Shown piece by piece: positions 17,347 through 30,457 of a stretch of 64,000 nt of DNA. Numbering within the stretch: position 1 is the first letter of the stretch; every line of letters starts with the position of its first letter. The notes below the pieces were generated by a model, which saw only the letters and a program-made list of their open reading frames with translations, had not been told where the DNA came from and searched no databases. The translations under genes and the position numbers were made by a program. This stretch comes from Streptomyces sp. NRRL B-1347 (lineage in GTDB: Bacteria > Actinomycetota > Actinomycetes > Streptomycetales > Streptomycetaceae): assembly GCF_000720325.1 (NCBI RefSeq), contig NZ_JOJM01000043.1:1-64000 (forward strand), in the 5' to 3' direction.

Positions 17347-18799
17347 TCAGACCGTGAGGGAACGGTCCGAGGGACGGATCGGGGCCGGGAGGTCACTCGC
17401 GCCGGTGAGGAACCGGTCCACACCGCGCGCGGCCGAACGGCCCTCGGCGATCGCCCAGACGATCAGCGACTGGCCACGGCCCGCGTCACCCGCGACGAAG
17501 ACGCCCGGCACGCTGGTGTGGAAGTCACCGTCACGGGCAATATTGCCACGCTCGTCCAGGTCGATGCCGAACTGGTCCACCAGACCGTTCTCCCGGTCCG
17601 TACCGGTGAAGCCCATCGCGAGGGTGACGAGCTGCGCCGGGATGCGCCGCTCCGTGCCCGGCTTCCGGGTGAGCTTGCCGTCCACGAAGGCGACCTCGAC
17701 CAGGTGCAGCCACTGCACGTTCCCGTCCTCGTCGCCCTCGAAGTGGGTCGTGGAGACGGAGTAGACGCGCTCGCCGCCCTCCTCGTGGGCGGAGGTGACC
17801 TTGTACAGCATGGGGAAGGTCGGCCAGGGCTGGCCGGGCGCCCGGTCCTCGCCGGGTCGGGGCATGATCTCCAGCTGGGTGACGGACGCCGCGCCCTGGC
17901 GGTGCGCGGTGCCCACGCAGTCCGCCCCGGTGTCGCCGCCGCCGATGACGACGACGTGCTTGCCCTCGGCGGAGACGGGCGTCACCACGTAGTCGCCCTC
18001 CTGGACCTTGTTCGCCAGGGGCAGGTACTCCATCGCCTGGTAGACGCCCTTGAGCTCGCGGCCGGGCACCGGCAGGTCGCGAGCCGTCGTGGCGCCCGCC
18101 GCGATGACCACGGCGTCGTACCGCTTGCGCAGCTTCGCCGCGTCGATGTCGCGGCCGACCTCCACGCCGGTGCGGAACTTGGTGCCCTCCGCGCGCATCT
18201 GCTCGATGCGCCGGTTGATGTGCCGCTTCTCCATCTTGAACTCGGGGATGCCGTAGCGCAGCAGCCCGCCGATGCGGTCGGCGCGCTCGTAGACGGCGAC
18301 GGTGTGGCCCGCCCGGGTGAGCTGCTGGGCGGCGGCGAGCCCGGCCGGGCCCGAGCCGATCACGGCGACCGTCTTGCCGGAGAGCCGCTCGGGCGCCTGC
18401 GGCGCCACGTCGCCCGTCTCCCAGGCCTTGTCGATGATGGAGACCTCGACGTTCTTGATGGTGACGGCCGGCTGGTTGATGCCGAGCACGCACGCCGCCT
18501 CGCAGGGCGCCGGGCAGAGCCGCCCGGTGAACTCCGGGAAGTTGTTCGTGGCGTGCAGCCGCTCGGAGGCCGCGGACCAGTCCTCGCGGTACGCGTAGTC
18601 GTTCCACTCGGGGATCAGGTTCCCCAGCGGACAGCCGTTGTGGCAGAAGGGGATGCCGCAGTCCATGCAGCGCGAGGCCTGCTTGGAGATGATCGGGAGC
18701 AGCGAGCCCGGGACGTAGACCTCGTTCCAGTCCTGGACGCGCTCGCCCACCGGGCGGGTCCGCGCGACCTCGCGGCCATGGTTCAGAAAGCCCTTCGGG

Positions 18800-18807
<8 letters not shown>
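17347..18807 (-). CDS. gltD: Glutamate synthase (NADPH) small subunit
   Basis: A 486-residue flavoprotein that passes electrons from NADPH to the large subunit. The N-terminal cysteine set [22 protein letters not shown] and [10 protein letters not shown] binds the two 4Fe-4S clusters. The FAD site is [17 protein letters not shown] and the NADPH site [15 protein letters not shown]; the C-terminal FAD loop is [19 protein letters not shown]. The ATG start overlaps the gltB stop by 8 nt. The complex supplies glutamate for ammonium assimilation and for the amino-acid genes downstream in this region. Confidence 0.97.
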
Positions 18808-23371
<4,564 letters not shown>

Positions 23372-23696
23372 CGGCACTCCCGTCGTCGTGGTGGGGCACC
23401 TCCCAGGCTCTGGGGGCGCGGGCGGCGAGGGACGACGTTGGCCCTGGCGAAATTTCGTGCAGGTTACATGATGGGCCGCTTCTCGAAAAGCGGATACTTC
23501 ATTCCAGTATCTGGACAGCGCTCTGGGGATGGAGAGCGGCGAAGAGGGGCCTGAGCGGGCAGATCGGTGACCGTTGGCCCGGAGCGACCACAGGCCTCAT
23601 TGCCCGCAGCGCTTACGGCTCATGCCCGCCGGTCAACGGATCGAAACAGCACAGAAACGGATACTTGTACGAGGCTCCGCATACCCCTGCGATCGG
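23372..23696. other. gltB leader and promoter region
   Basis: This 325-nt gap has no gene. It holds the palindrome at 23476-23493, a 5-bp inverted repeat GATAC...GTATC (23493-23511) next to it, and a locally AT-richer stretch around 23450-23510 where a promoter for gltB is likely. A 9-nt string CGGATACTT occurs twice (near 23490 and 23658). Confidence 0.5.
23476..23493. promoter_or_regulatory. 18-bp palindrome upstream of gltB
   Basis: CCGCTT-CTCGAA-AAGCGG, a 6-bp inverted repeat about 105 nt before the gltB ATG in the promoter region. It may be an operator for nitrogen or glutamate control; the regulator is unknown. Confidence 0.4.
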
Positions 23697-24428
23697 TCAT
23701 CCTACGGCCGTGCCGAACAGGCTGCCCAGGGCGTACGTCACACCCGCCGCGGCCCCGCCGAGCACGAGCTGCCGCAGCCCGCTGAACCACCACGACCGCG
23801 CGGTCACCTTGGCGACGACGGCGCCGCACGCGAACAGGCCGACGAGGGCGAGCAGCACCGCGGGCCACAGGGCACCGGCGCCCAGCAGGTACGGCAGGAC
23901 GGGCACCAGCGCACCGAGGGCGAAGGCGCCGAAGGACGAGACCGCCGCCACCACCGGCGACGGCAGGTCGCCCGGGTCGATGCCGAGTTCCTCGCGGGCG
24001 TGGATCTCCAGGGCCTGCTCGGGGTCCTGCGACAGCTGCCGCGCCACCTCGCGGGCGAGCGCGGGCTCGACGCCGCGGGACTCGTAGAGCGCGGCCAGCT
24101 CCTGCTCCTCGTCCTTGGGGTGCTTGCGCAACTCCCTGCGCTCCACGTCCAGTTCCGCCTCCACCAGCTCGCGCTGCGAGGCGACGGAGGTGTACTCGCC
24201 CGCCGCCATGGAGAACGCCCCGGCCGCGAGCCCGGAGAGCCCGGTGATCACGATGGTCTGCTGCGAGACGGCCCCGCCCGCGACGCCCGTCATCAGGGCG
24301 AGGTTGGACACCAGGCCGTCCATGGCCCCGAAGACGGCCGGGCGCAGCCAGCCGCCGTTGACGTCACGGTGGGTGTGGTTGTCACGGTGCGCCTCGTGCA
24401 GTGTCGCTTCGGTTTCGATGATCGCCAT
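23697..24428 (-). CDS. VIT1/CCC1-family membrane transporter
   Basis: A 243-residue membrane protein. The first two helices carry the family signature VFGAMDGLVSNLALMTGVAGGAV and AAGAFSMAAGEYTSV, followed by a charged helical domain (residues about 85-160: ERRELRKHPKDEEQELAALYESRGV...) and three C-terminal helices. Relatives move iron or manganese into vacuoles or out of cells, so metal export is likely. A His-rich start (HEAHRDNHTHRD) might bind metal. ATG at 24426-24428 has AAGGGGG 8 nt upstream. It lies upstream of gltB on the same strand, separated by a 325-nt gap. Confidence 0.88.
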   Translation of the reverse strand: MAIIETEATLHEAHRDNHTHRDVNGGWLRPAVFGAMDGLVSNLALMTGVAGGAVSQQTIVITGLSGLAAGAFSMAAGEYTSVASQRELVEAELDVERRELRKHPKDEEQELAALYESRGVEPALAREVARQLSQDPEQALEIHAREELGIDPGDLPSPVVAAVSSFGAFALGALVPVLPYLLGAGALWPAVLLALVGLFACGAVVAKVTARSWWFSGLRQLVLGGAAAGVTYALGSLFGTAVG

Positions 24429-24709
24429 GGTGCGGCCCCCTTGCTGTCGCGCTGAACGTCTCGACGTCTCTCTGACATCTCCTCGGCGATCTCGAAAGTA
24501 CGCGCGAAAAATCGCTCCCGCCAGCAAGGAAGGCCGTACTTACCTGCGAAAACACACCCCTGTGAGACGCCCTGGACGGCTCGCACGGAGCCGTCGCGGA
24601 CATGCCGAAGGAGTGACGCTGAGCGCCCGCATGCTCACATGAGTGGCGCGACGTGGCAGGGATGCTCCCAGCACGACTCACCGGCACTCAGCGCGATGGG
24701 AGGCAGGGC

Positions 24710-26977
24710 ATGGCGTCCGTCGCCTGTGTTCCCCCGGTCCCGGCGCCCGACGGCGCGGGCGGATTGCGCGAGCGGGCCCGCGGGGCGATGCTCGGCCTCG
24801 CGGTCGGCGACGCGCTCGGCGCGCCCGCCGAGAACCTGAAGCCGTCCGAGATCCGCCGCCGTTGGGGCCGCATCACCGGGTACGTCGCCGAGCGCCCCGC
24901 GGGCACGGACGACACCGAGTACGCGATCTTCTCCGGCCTGCTGCTCGCCCGGCACGGCTCGGCGCTCACCGTCGCGCACGTCGAGCGGGCCTGGCACCGC
25001 TGGATCGCCGACCTGGACGAAGGCCCCTTCCGGGGCGCCGGGTTCAGCGAACGCGGCACCCTGGAGAACCTCCGCAGGGGCCTGGCCGCACCCATCTCCG
25101 CGCAGCACCGGCACGCCTGGAGCGACGGCCTCGCGATGCGGGCCGCACCCTTCGGGGTCTTCGCCGCGGGCCGCCCCGCGGAGGCGGCCCGGCTCGTCGC
25201 CGTGGACGGCACCGTCAGCCACGACGGCGAGGGCATCCACGGCGGCCGGGCCGTCGCCGCGGGCGTCGCGGCGGCGATGGCCGGGGCCCCGGTGGAGACG
25301 GTGGTCGCGGCGGCCCTGTCCGTCATCCCGTACGACTCCTGGACCTCGCGCTCCCTGCGCCGCGCCGTCGCCGTGGCCCACCGGGGCGAACGCGCGGTCC
25401 GCTCGGCGGTCGTCATCGGCGGCTACCCCTGGACGGACCTGGCCCCGGAGGCAGTGGGCCTCGCCTTCGGCGCGTACGCGGCCGCCGGGGGCGACTTCGC
25501 GACGGCGGTCCTCACCGCGGTCAACATGGGCCGCGACGCCGACACGACGGCCGCGGTGGCGGGCGCCCTCGCGGGCGCCACCTGCGGCGCGGCCGCGATC
25601 CCCCCGGAGTGGTCCCGAGCAATCGGCCCGGTAAGGGGCACCTGCCTGCCGTCCATGAGGGGCCGTCACGTACTGGAAGTAGCGGACCTTCTCACACCGG
25701 ACGACGACAGTGCTCCCGCCCCAGCTGTGGGCAGCTGGTCCGCCCAGACGGCGAGTGGGGTATCCCCTGCTCGAGCGGAGCCGAGAGCTTGGGGAGGGGT
25801 GGGCACAGCCCCACCACCGGCCCGCACCGTCGGGGGTCCGGGGCGCAGCCCCGGCAACCACCCCCTGGACGGAGCCCAGGTCGAAGGCCTCCTGCTCGGC
25901 CTGGCGGCAGGCGACGCCGCCGGCTGGCCATCGGCCCGCCACAGAGCGGCCCGCATGCCCGACTGGACCCGCCGCCTCACCCGAGAACTGGACACCTTCG
26001 CCGAGCACAACGCCACCACCACCCTCCCCGTCCCCATCGCCCTCAACCAGCCCCCCGAACCCCTGCGCCTGGGCCCGTCCGACGACGCCGAATGGGCCGC
26101 GCTCACCGCCGAATCCGTCCTGCGCGCGGCGGACGGCACCCTCGACCCCACCCTGACCAGGGACCGCCGCACCCGCGCCACCCTCGCCCTGTCCTGGAAC
26201 ACCCTGGCCAGCGAGGTGGCCGCCGCCGCGGCCCGCGCCCCGGAGGTGGAGTCCGCCGTACTCCCCCTGCGCGCCCGCATCTCCGTGCGCGCGGGCCTCG
26301 GCAACCTGGCCGCGGGCCTCACCCCGCCCGCCACCGGCCACGACAACCCGCACTTCTTCGACGACGCGGCCTGCGTCCGCGCCTGCGTCCTGGCGCTCGT
26401 GCACCCCGGCGACCCCGAACGGGCCGCAGACCTCGCCGAGTTCGACGCCCGCTACACCCAGGACGGCGACGGCGTGCACGGCGCCCGCGCGATGGCCGCG
26501 GCGATCGCGGCGGCCCTCGGCGGCGCCGGTCCCGACGCCGCGGTGGACGCCGCCGTCGCCCAGCTGCCCGAGCACACGGAGATCGGGCGCAACGCCCGGC
26601 ACGCCGTGAAGCTCGCCCGCACCTGCGCCCCCGCGGCGGACGCCACGTTCGCCCTGGTCCCGCTCCTGGAGCACGAGATCGTCGACCACGTCTACAGCTA
26701 CGGCATCGCCGCCGCCGAGACCGTGCCCGTCGCCCTGGCCCTGGCCACCGCGGCCCGCGGCCGGATCCGCGAGGCGGTGCCCGCCGCCGCCTGCCTGTCG
26801 CGCGTGGCGGACTCGGCGCCCGCGCTCGTCGGCGCCCTGACCGGCGTCCTGGGCACGGCCGCCGCGATCCCCGACAGCTGGCGCGCGTCCTGCCGCACCC
26901 TGTCCGGCTGCGCCCTGCCACGCCTGGCGGGTACCGACCTGGTGGAGCTGGCCGGACATCTGACCCGCACGAACTGA
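24710..26977 (+). CDS. Tandem-domain ADP-ribosylglycohydrolase-family protein
   Basis: A 755-residue protein with two ADP-ribosylglycohydrolase folds. Domain 1 (about 20-330) keeps metal ligands: GDALGAPAEN, GTDDTEYA (66-72) and NMGRDADTTAAVAG (272-285). Domain 2 (about 388-755) keeps the fold outline (LLLGLAAGDAAGW, GVHGARAMAAAIA) but has lost the second ligand motif, reading SRVADSAPALVGAL, so it is probably non-catalytic. The linker (about 332-388) is encoded by dispersed-repeat DNA (25711-25862). I chose ATG 24710 because GGGAGGC precedes it at good spacing; an upstream GTG at 24653 lacks one. It is first of a six-gene operon. The reaction, removal of ADP-ribose or a related glycoside, is a family-level inference. 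Confidence 0.85.
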   Translation: MASVACVPPVPAPDGAGGLRERARGAMLGLAVGDALGAPAENLKPSEIRRRWGRITGYVAERPAGTDDTEYAIFSGLLLARHGSALTVAHVERAWHRWIADLDEGPFRGAGFSERGTLENLRRGLAAPISAQHRHAWSDGLAMRAAPFGVFAAGRPAEAARLVAVDGTVSHDGEGIHGGRAVAAGVAAAMAGAPVETVVAAALSVIPYDSWTSRSLRRAVAVAHRGERAVRSAVVIGGYPWTDLAPEAVGLAFGAYAAAGGDFATAVLTAVNMGRDADTTAAVAGALAGATCGAAAIPPEWSRAIGPVRGTCLPSMRGRHVLEVADLLTPDDDSAPAPAVGSWSAQTASGVSPARAEPRAWGGVGTAPPPARTVGGPGRSPGNHPLDGAQVEGLLLGLAAGDAAGWPSARHRAARMPDWTRRLTRELDTFAEHNATTTLPVPIALNQPPEPLRLGPSDDAEWAALTAESVLRAADGTLDPTLTRDRRTRATLALSWNTLASEVAAAAARAPEVESAVLPLRARISVRAGLGNLAAGLTPPATGHDNPHFFDDAACVRACVLALVHPGDPERAADLAEFDARYTQDGDGVHGARAMAAAIAAALGGAGPDAAVDAAVAQLPEHTEIGRNARHAVKLARTCAPAADATFALVPLLEHEIVDHVYSYGIAAAETVPVALALATAARGRIREAVPAAACLSRVADSAPALVGALTGVLGTAAAIPDSWRASCRTLSGCALPRLAGTDLVELAGHLTRTN
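25711..25862. repeat. Dispersed repeat DNA read in frame as a protein linker
   Basis: Hairpin-rich DNA including TGGGGTATCCCCTGCTCGAG, GAGAGCTTGGGGAGGGGTGG and CCGGGGCGCAGCCCCGG. The style is that of intergenic repeats in Streptomyces, yet it lies inside the gene at 24710-26977 and encodes the Ala/Gly/Pro-rich linker between its domains. The insertion keeps the frame open. Confidence 0.65.
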
Positions 26978-27000
26978 CCACCCAGGAGAGCGATCCAGAC

Positions 27001-28164
27001 ATGCCACCACCGAAGAGGACGTTGCTTCAGGACCGCGTCACCGGCGCACTCGTGGGCGCTGCCGTCGGCGACGCGCTCGGCGGCCCCGTGGAGGGCTACT
27101 CCCCCGAGCAGATCGCGGACCGGCACGGCGGCCCCGTCCACGGCATCGTCGGCCCCTGGCACGGCGACGCCTGGCGCACGGCCCGCCCCGTCGCCCCGTA
27201 CCACAAGGGCGACGGGCACGTCACCGACGACACCTTGATGACGCACGCGCTGATCCGCGTGTACACCGCCGTGCGCGACCACTTGGACGCGTACGCGATC
27301 GCCGACCACCTGGTCCCCGACCTGATGACGAACCCGCGCTGGATCCCGGAGCTGGAAGCCGAGGCCCTGCCCCTGCACCGCGTCTTCCTCGCCGAGAAGT
27401 GGCTCGTCGCCCGGCTGCACTACGGCCACGTGGACCCGCGCGAGGCGGGCAGCGGCAACATCGTCAACTGCGGCGCGGCGATGTACATGGCGCCGGTCGG
27501 CCTGGTCAACGCCGCCCACCCCGAGGCCGCGTACGCCGAGGCCCTGGACGTCGCGGGCGCGCACCAGTCGTCGTACGGGAGGGAGGCGGCGGGCGTCTTC
27601 GCGGCGGCGGTGGCGGCGGCCTGCACCCCCGGCGCGACCCCCACCACGGTGATCGACACCTGTCTGGCCCTGGCCAAGGACGGCACCCGGGCGGCGATCG
27701 AGGCGGTGGTGGACACGGCGGGCCGCCACCGCGCGTACGAGACGGCGCTGCGCCCGCTGCGCGCGGCGGTCGCCCCCTTCGACACCGTCGGCCCCGACTA
27801 CCGCGCCCCGTCCCTGGGCGCCCGCCGCCCCTCGCGCCTGCACGCCGTCGAGGAGCTCCCCGTCGCGCTCGGCATGCTCCTGATCGGCGACGGCGACTAC
27901 CGCGCCACCGTCCTCGGCTCGGTGAACTACGGCCGCGACTGCGACTCGATCGCCACGATGAGCGGCGCGCTCGCGGGCGCCCTGCGCGGCGAGGCCGCGG
28001 TCCCGCCGGACTGGTCGAAGCGGGTGGCCGAGGCGAGCCGCCTGGACCTGCACGCCCCGGCCCGCGCCCTGACGGCGGTCGCCGAGGAGGTCTTCGCCAG
28101 GGACCGGGCCCGCCGCCGCGCCCACGAGGAGGCCTTCGCGTCCCTGACGGGCGGCACCCCCTGA
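27001..28164 (+). CDS. ADP-ribosylglycohydrolase-family protein
   Basis: A 387-residue single-domain member of the family. Metal ligands are intact: GDALGGPVEGY, VTDDTLMTHAL (75-78 the TDDT) and NYGRDCDSIATMSGALAGAL near residue 317. It sits 23 nt after the tandem-domain gene with AGGAGAG before ATG 27001, and its TGA overlaps the next ATG by one base. Family members hydrolyse ADP-ribosyl-arginine, -serine or free ADP-ribosyl compounds. With a ribokinase next in line, a catabolic role on a ribosyl compound is plausible but unproven. Confidence 0.9.
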   Translation: MPPPKRTLLQDRVTGALVGAAVGDALGGPVEGYSPEQIADRHGGPVHGIVGPWHGDAWRTARPVAPYHKGDGHVTDDTLMTHALIRVYTAVRDHLDAYAIADHLVPDLMTNPRWIPELEAEALPLHRVFLAEKWLVARLHYGHVDPREAGSGNIVNCGAAMYMAPVGLVNAAHPEAAYAEALDVAGAHQSSYGREAAGVFAAAVAAACTPGATPTTVIDTCLALAKDGTRAAIEAVVDTAGRHRAYETALRPLRAAVAPFDTVGPDYRAPSLGARRPSRLHAVEELPVALGMLLIGDGDYRATVLGSVNYGRDCDSIATMSGALAGALRGEAAVPPDWSKRVAEASRLDLHAPARALTAVAEEVFARDRARRRAHEEAFASLTGGTP

Positions 28165-29555
28165 TGCGCCTCACCTGGCTGCAGCCCGAGGACCTCATCG
28201 CCCACGAACTCCGCCAGGCGGAGGAGGAGGGCCGCGACGTCACCCCCGTACGAACCCGCTGGCAGGCGGCGGGCGGCGACCCGAACCCACCCCACTCGGG
28301 CGCCTCCCCACACCCTGCGCCGCCCCGCCTCCGGGCCCTGGCGGAACGGCTCCTCGACGAGCTGGAGGACGTCCAAGCCCGTCCGGCGTTCGAGGACGAG
28401 GCCGCAGGCCGATCGAGCGGGGTCCAGGGGCGGCAGCCCCTGGTTCCGGGAAGGGGCGGGCCAGGGGCGCCCCCGCGAGGGCACCACGCCCGCGTCCACG
28501 CCGCCTGGCTCGGCAGAGCCGCAGGCTGCCTCCTGGGCAAACCCGTGGAGAAGCTCCCCCTGCACGCCATCCGCGCCCTGGCCGGGGCCACGGACAACTG
28601 GCCCCTGCGGACCTGGTTCACGGCCAGGGGCGTCCCGCCCGAGCTCACCGCCCGCCACCCCTGGAACCGCCGCTCCGCCACCACCTCCCTGGCCGAGAAC
28701 ATCGACGGCATGCCCGAGGACGACGACCTCAACTACCCCCTGCTCAACCTGCTGCTCCTGCGCCGGCACGGCCCCGCCTTCACCACCTCGGACGTGGCCG
28801 CGCTCTGGCTCGACGAACTCCCCGTCGCCCGCACCTTCACCGCCGAGCGCGTCGCGTACCGCAACCTCCTCAACGGCGTCGTACCGCCCCGCACGGCCCG
28901 GCACCGCAACCCGTTCCGCGAGTGGATCGGCGCCCTCATCCGCGCGGACGTGCACGGCTGGACCCACCCCGGCGACCCCGCGGCGGCGGCCGAGCAGGCC
29001 CGCAGGGACGCGTGTCTGACGCACACCGGCAACGGCGTGTACGGCGCGATGTTCGCGGCGGCCACGATCGCCCAGGCCGCGTCCGGGAGCGGCGACGTCC
29101 ACCACTGTCTGGCGACGGGCCTGACGGTGGTGCCGCCCTGCTCGCGCCTCGCGCGCGCGGTCGGGCACGGCATCGAACTGGCCCGTACGACACGCCGCTT
29201 CGACGACGTCGCCGACGCGCTGCACACCGCGTACGGCCGCTACCACTGGGTCCACGTCGTGCCGAACGCGGCCCTGCTCGCCGCCGCCCTCACCCACGCC
29301 GACGGCGACTTCACCGGCTCCATCACGCGCGTGGTCTCCGGCGGCTGGGACACGGACTCCAACGGCGCGACGGCCGGTTCGGTCGCGGGCCTGCTCGCCG
29401 GGCACCCGGACGCGCTCCCGGCCCGCTGGACGGCCCCGCTGAAGAACCGCCTCGCCACGTCCGTCGGCACCTTCGACGGTGTCGGCTTCGACGAACTGGC
29501 CACCCTCACCACCGAACTGACGCATCATCACCCCGCAGAGGAGACGTCCCCCTGA
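28164..29555 (+). CDS. ADP-ribosylglycohydrolase-family protein with repeat-encoded insert
   Basis: A 463-residue family member. An N-terminal helical stretch (1-69) is followed by residues about 70-108 that are a direct translation of the dispersed repeat at 28374-28481, then the catalytic fold starting WLGRAAGCLLGKPVEKLP. The first ligand motif is EDDDLNYPLL (185-188) instead of TDDT; the second, GGWDTDSNGATAGSVAGLL, is intact. The aspartates needed for two metals therefore seem present. One-base overlaps join it to the genes on both sides. Substrate unknown. Confidence 0.85.
   Translation: MRLTWLQPEDLIAHELRQAEEEGRDVTPVRTRWQAAGGDPNPPHSGASPHPAPPRLRALAERLLDELEDVQARPAFEDEAAGRSSGVQGRQPLVPGRGGPGAPPRGHHARVHAAWLGRAAGCLLGKPVEKLPLHAIRALAGATDNWPLRTWFTARGVPPELTARHPWNRRSATTSLAENIDGMPEDDDLNYPLLNLLLLRRHGPAFTTSDVAALWLDELPVARTFTAERVAYRNLLNGVVPPRTARHRNPFREWIGALIRADVHGWTHPGDPAAAAEQARRDACLTHTGNGVYGAMFAAATIAQAASGSGDVHHCLATGLTVVPPCSRLARAVGHGIELARTTRRFDDVADALHTAYGRYHWVHVVPNAALLAAALTHADGDFTGSITRVVSGGWDTDSNGATAGSVAGLLAGHPDALPARWTAPLKNRLATSVGTFDGVGFDELATLTTELTHHHPAEETSP
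28374..28481 (+). repeat. Dispersed repeat inside a coding region
   Basis: AAGCCCGTCCGGCGTT, GAGGACGAGG, a hairpin CAGGGGCGGCAGCCCCTG and GGGAAGGGGCGGGCCAGG follow the same order as in the intergenic copies at 49704-49811 and 357-444. Here the copy is read through in frame. Confidence 0.8.
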
Positions 29556-30457
29556 TGGCCCCCCACATCGTCGTCCTGGGCAGCACCAACATGGACCTGG
29601 TCGCCTACGTGCCCGCGGCCCCGCGGCGCGGCGAGACCGTCACCGGTCGCGAGTTCCGCACCTTCCCCGGCGGCAAGGGCGCCAACCAGGCCGTCGCCGC
29701 GGCCCGCGCGGGCGCCACGGTCTCGATGATCGGCGCGGTCGGCACCGACCCCTTCGGCACCCAGCTGCGCACCGCGCTCGACCACTCCGGCGTGGACGTC
29801 GACCTGCTGCGCACCGTGGACGGCGCGACCGGCACCGCGCACATCGTCGTCGACGACGATGGCGGCAACGCGATCGTCGTCGTGCCCGGGGCGAACGCCA
29901 CGCTCACCGCGCTCACCCACGGCGACGAGGCCCTGATCGCCTCCGCCGACCTGCTCCTGCTCCAGCTGGAAGTCCCGCTCGACGGCGTCGTCGCCGCCGC
30001 GCGCCACGCCCGCGAGCACGGTGTGCGCACCGTCCTCACCCCGGCGCCCGCCCAGCCCCTCCCGCCCGAACTCCTCGCCGCCACCGACCTGTTGATCCCC
30101 AACGAGCACGAGGTGACCGCGCTCACCGGCATCACGGACCCGGGCGCCGCCGCCCGGGCCCTGCTCTCCCAGGTCCCGGAGGTCGTCGTCACGCTCGGCG
30201 CGCACGGCAGTCTGTACGCGGCGCGCGACACCGGGACCGTCGCGGTGCCCGCGCCCCGCGTCACGGCGGTGGACTCGACGGGCGCGGGCGACACGTTCGT
30301 GGGCGCCCTCGCGGTGGCGCTCGGCGAGGGCAGGCCGACGTCGAACGCGCTGGGATGGGCCTCGGCGGCGGCCGCGCTCTCCGTACAGCGCCCGGGCGCC
30401 GCCGCCTCCATGCCGTACCGCACGGAGATCGACGCACAGGCGGGAGCCACCTCATGA
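29555..30457 (+). CDS. rbsK: Ribokinase-like sugar kinase, PfkB family
   Basis: A 300-residue cytoplasmic kinase. The PfkB signatures are present: GGKGANQAVAAARAGA (residues about 38-53) for the sugar and DSTGAGDTFVGALAVAL for ATP and the catalytic Asp. LGSTNMDLVAYVP at the start and length fit ribokinase. It overlaps the preceding glycohydrolase by one base and the next gene by four. Phosphorylating ribose or a ribosyl product released by the upstream hydrolases is the natural reading of the context, though the exact sugar is not proven; adenosine kinase-like use is less likely. Confidence 0.85.
   Translation: MAPHIVVLGSTNMDLVAYVPAAPRRGETVTGREFRTFPGGKGANQAVAAARAGATVSMIGAVGTDPFGTQLRTALDHSGVDVDLLRTVDGATGTAHIVVDDDGGNAIVVVPGANATLTALTHGDEALIASADLLLLQLEVPLDGVVAAARHAREHGVRTVLTPAPAQPLPPELLAATDLLIPNEHEVTALTGITDPGAAARALLSQVPEVVVTLGAHGSLYAARDTGTVAVPAPRVTAVDSTGAGDTFVGALAVALGEGRPTSNALGWASAAAALSVQRPGAAASMPYRTEIDAQAGATS

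Noticed and set aside
24653..24709. Earlier start for the tandem glycohydrolase
   Set aside because: GTG at 24653 has a weak ribosome site, while ATG 24710 has GGGAGGC at good spacing and directly precedes the domain.
24710..29555. Toxin-antitoxin or phage-defence ADP-ribosylation system
   Set aside because: No ADP-ribosyltransferase toxin, macrodomain or phage gene is adjacent; the partners are metabolic.
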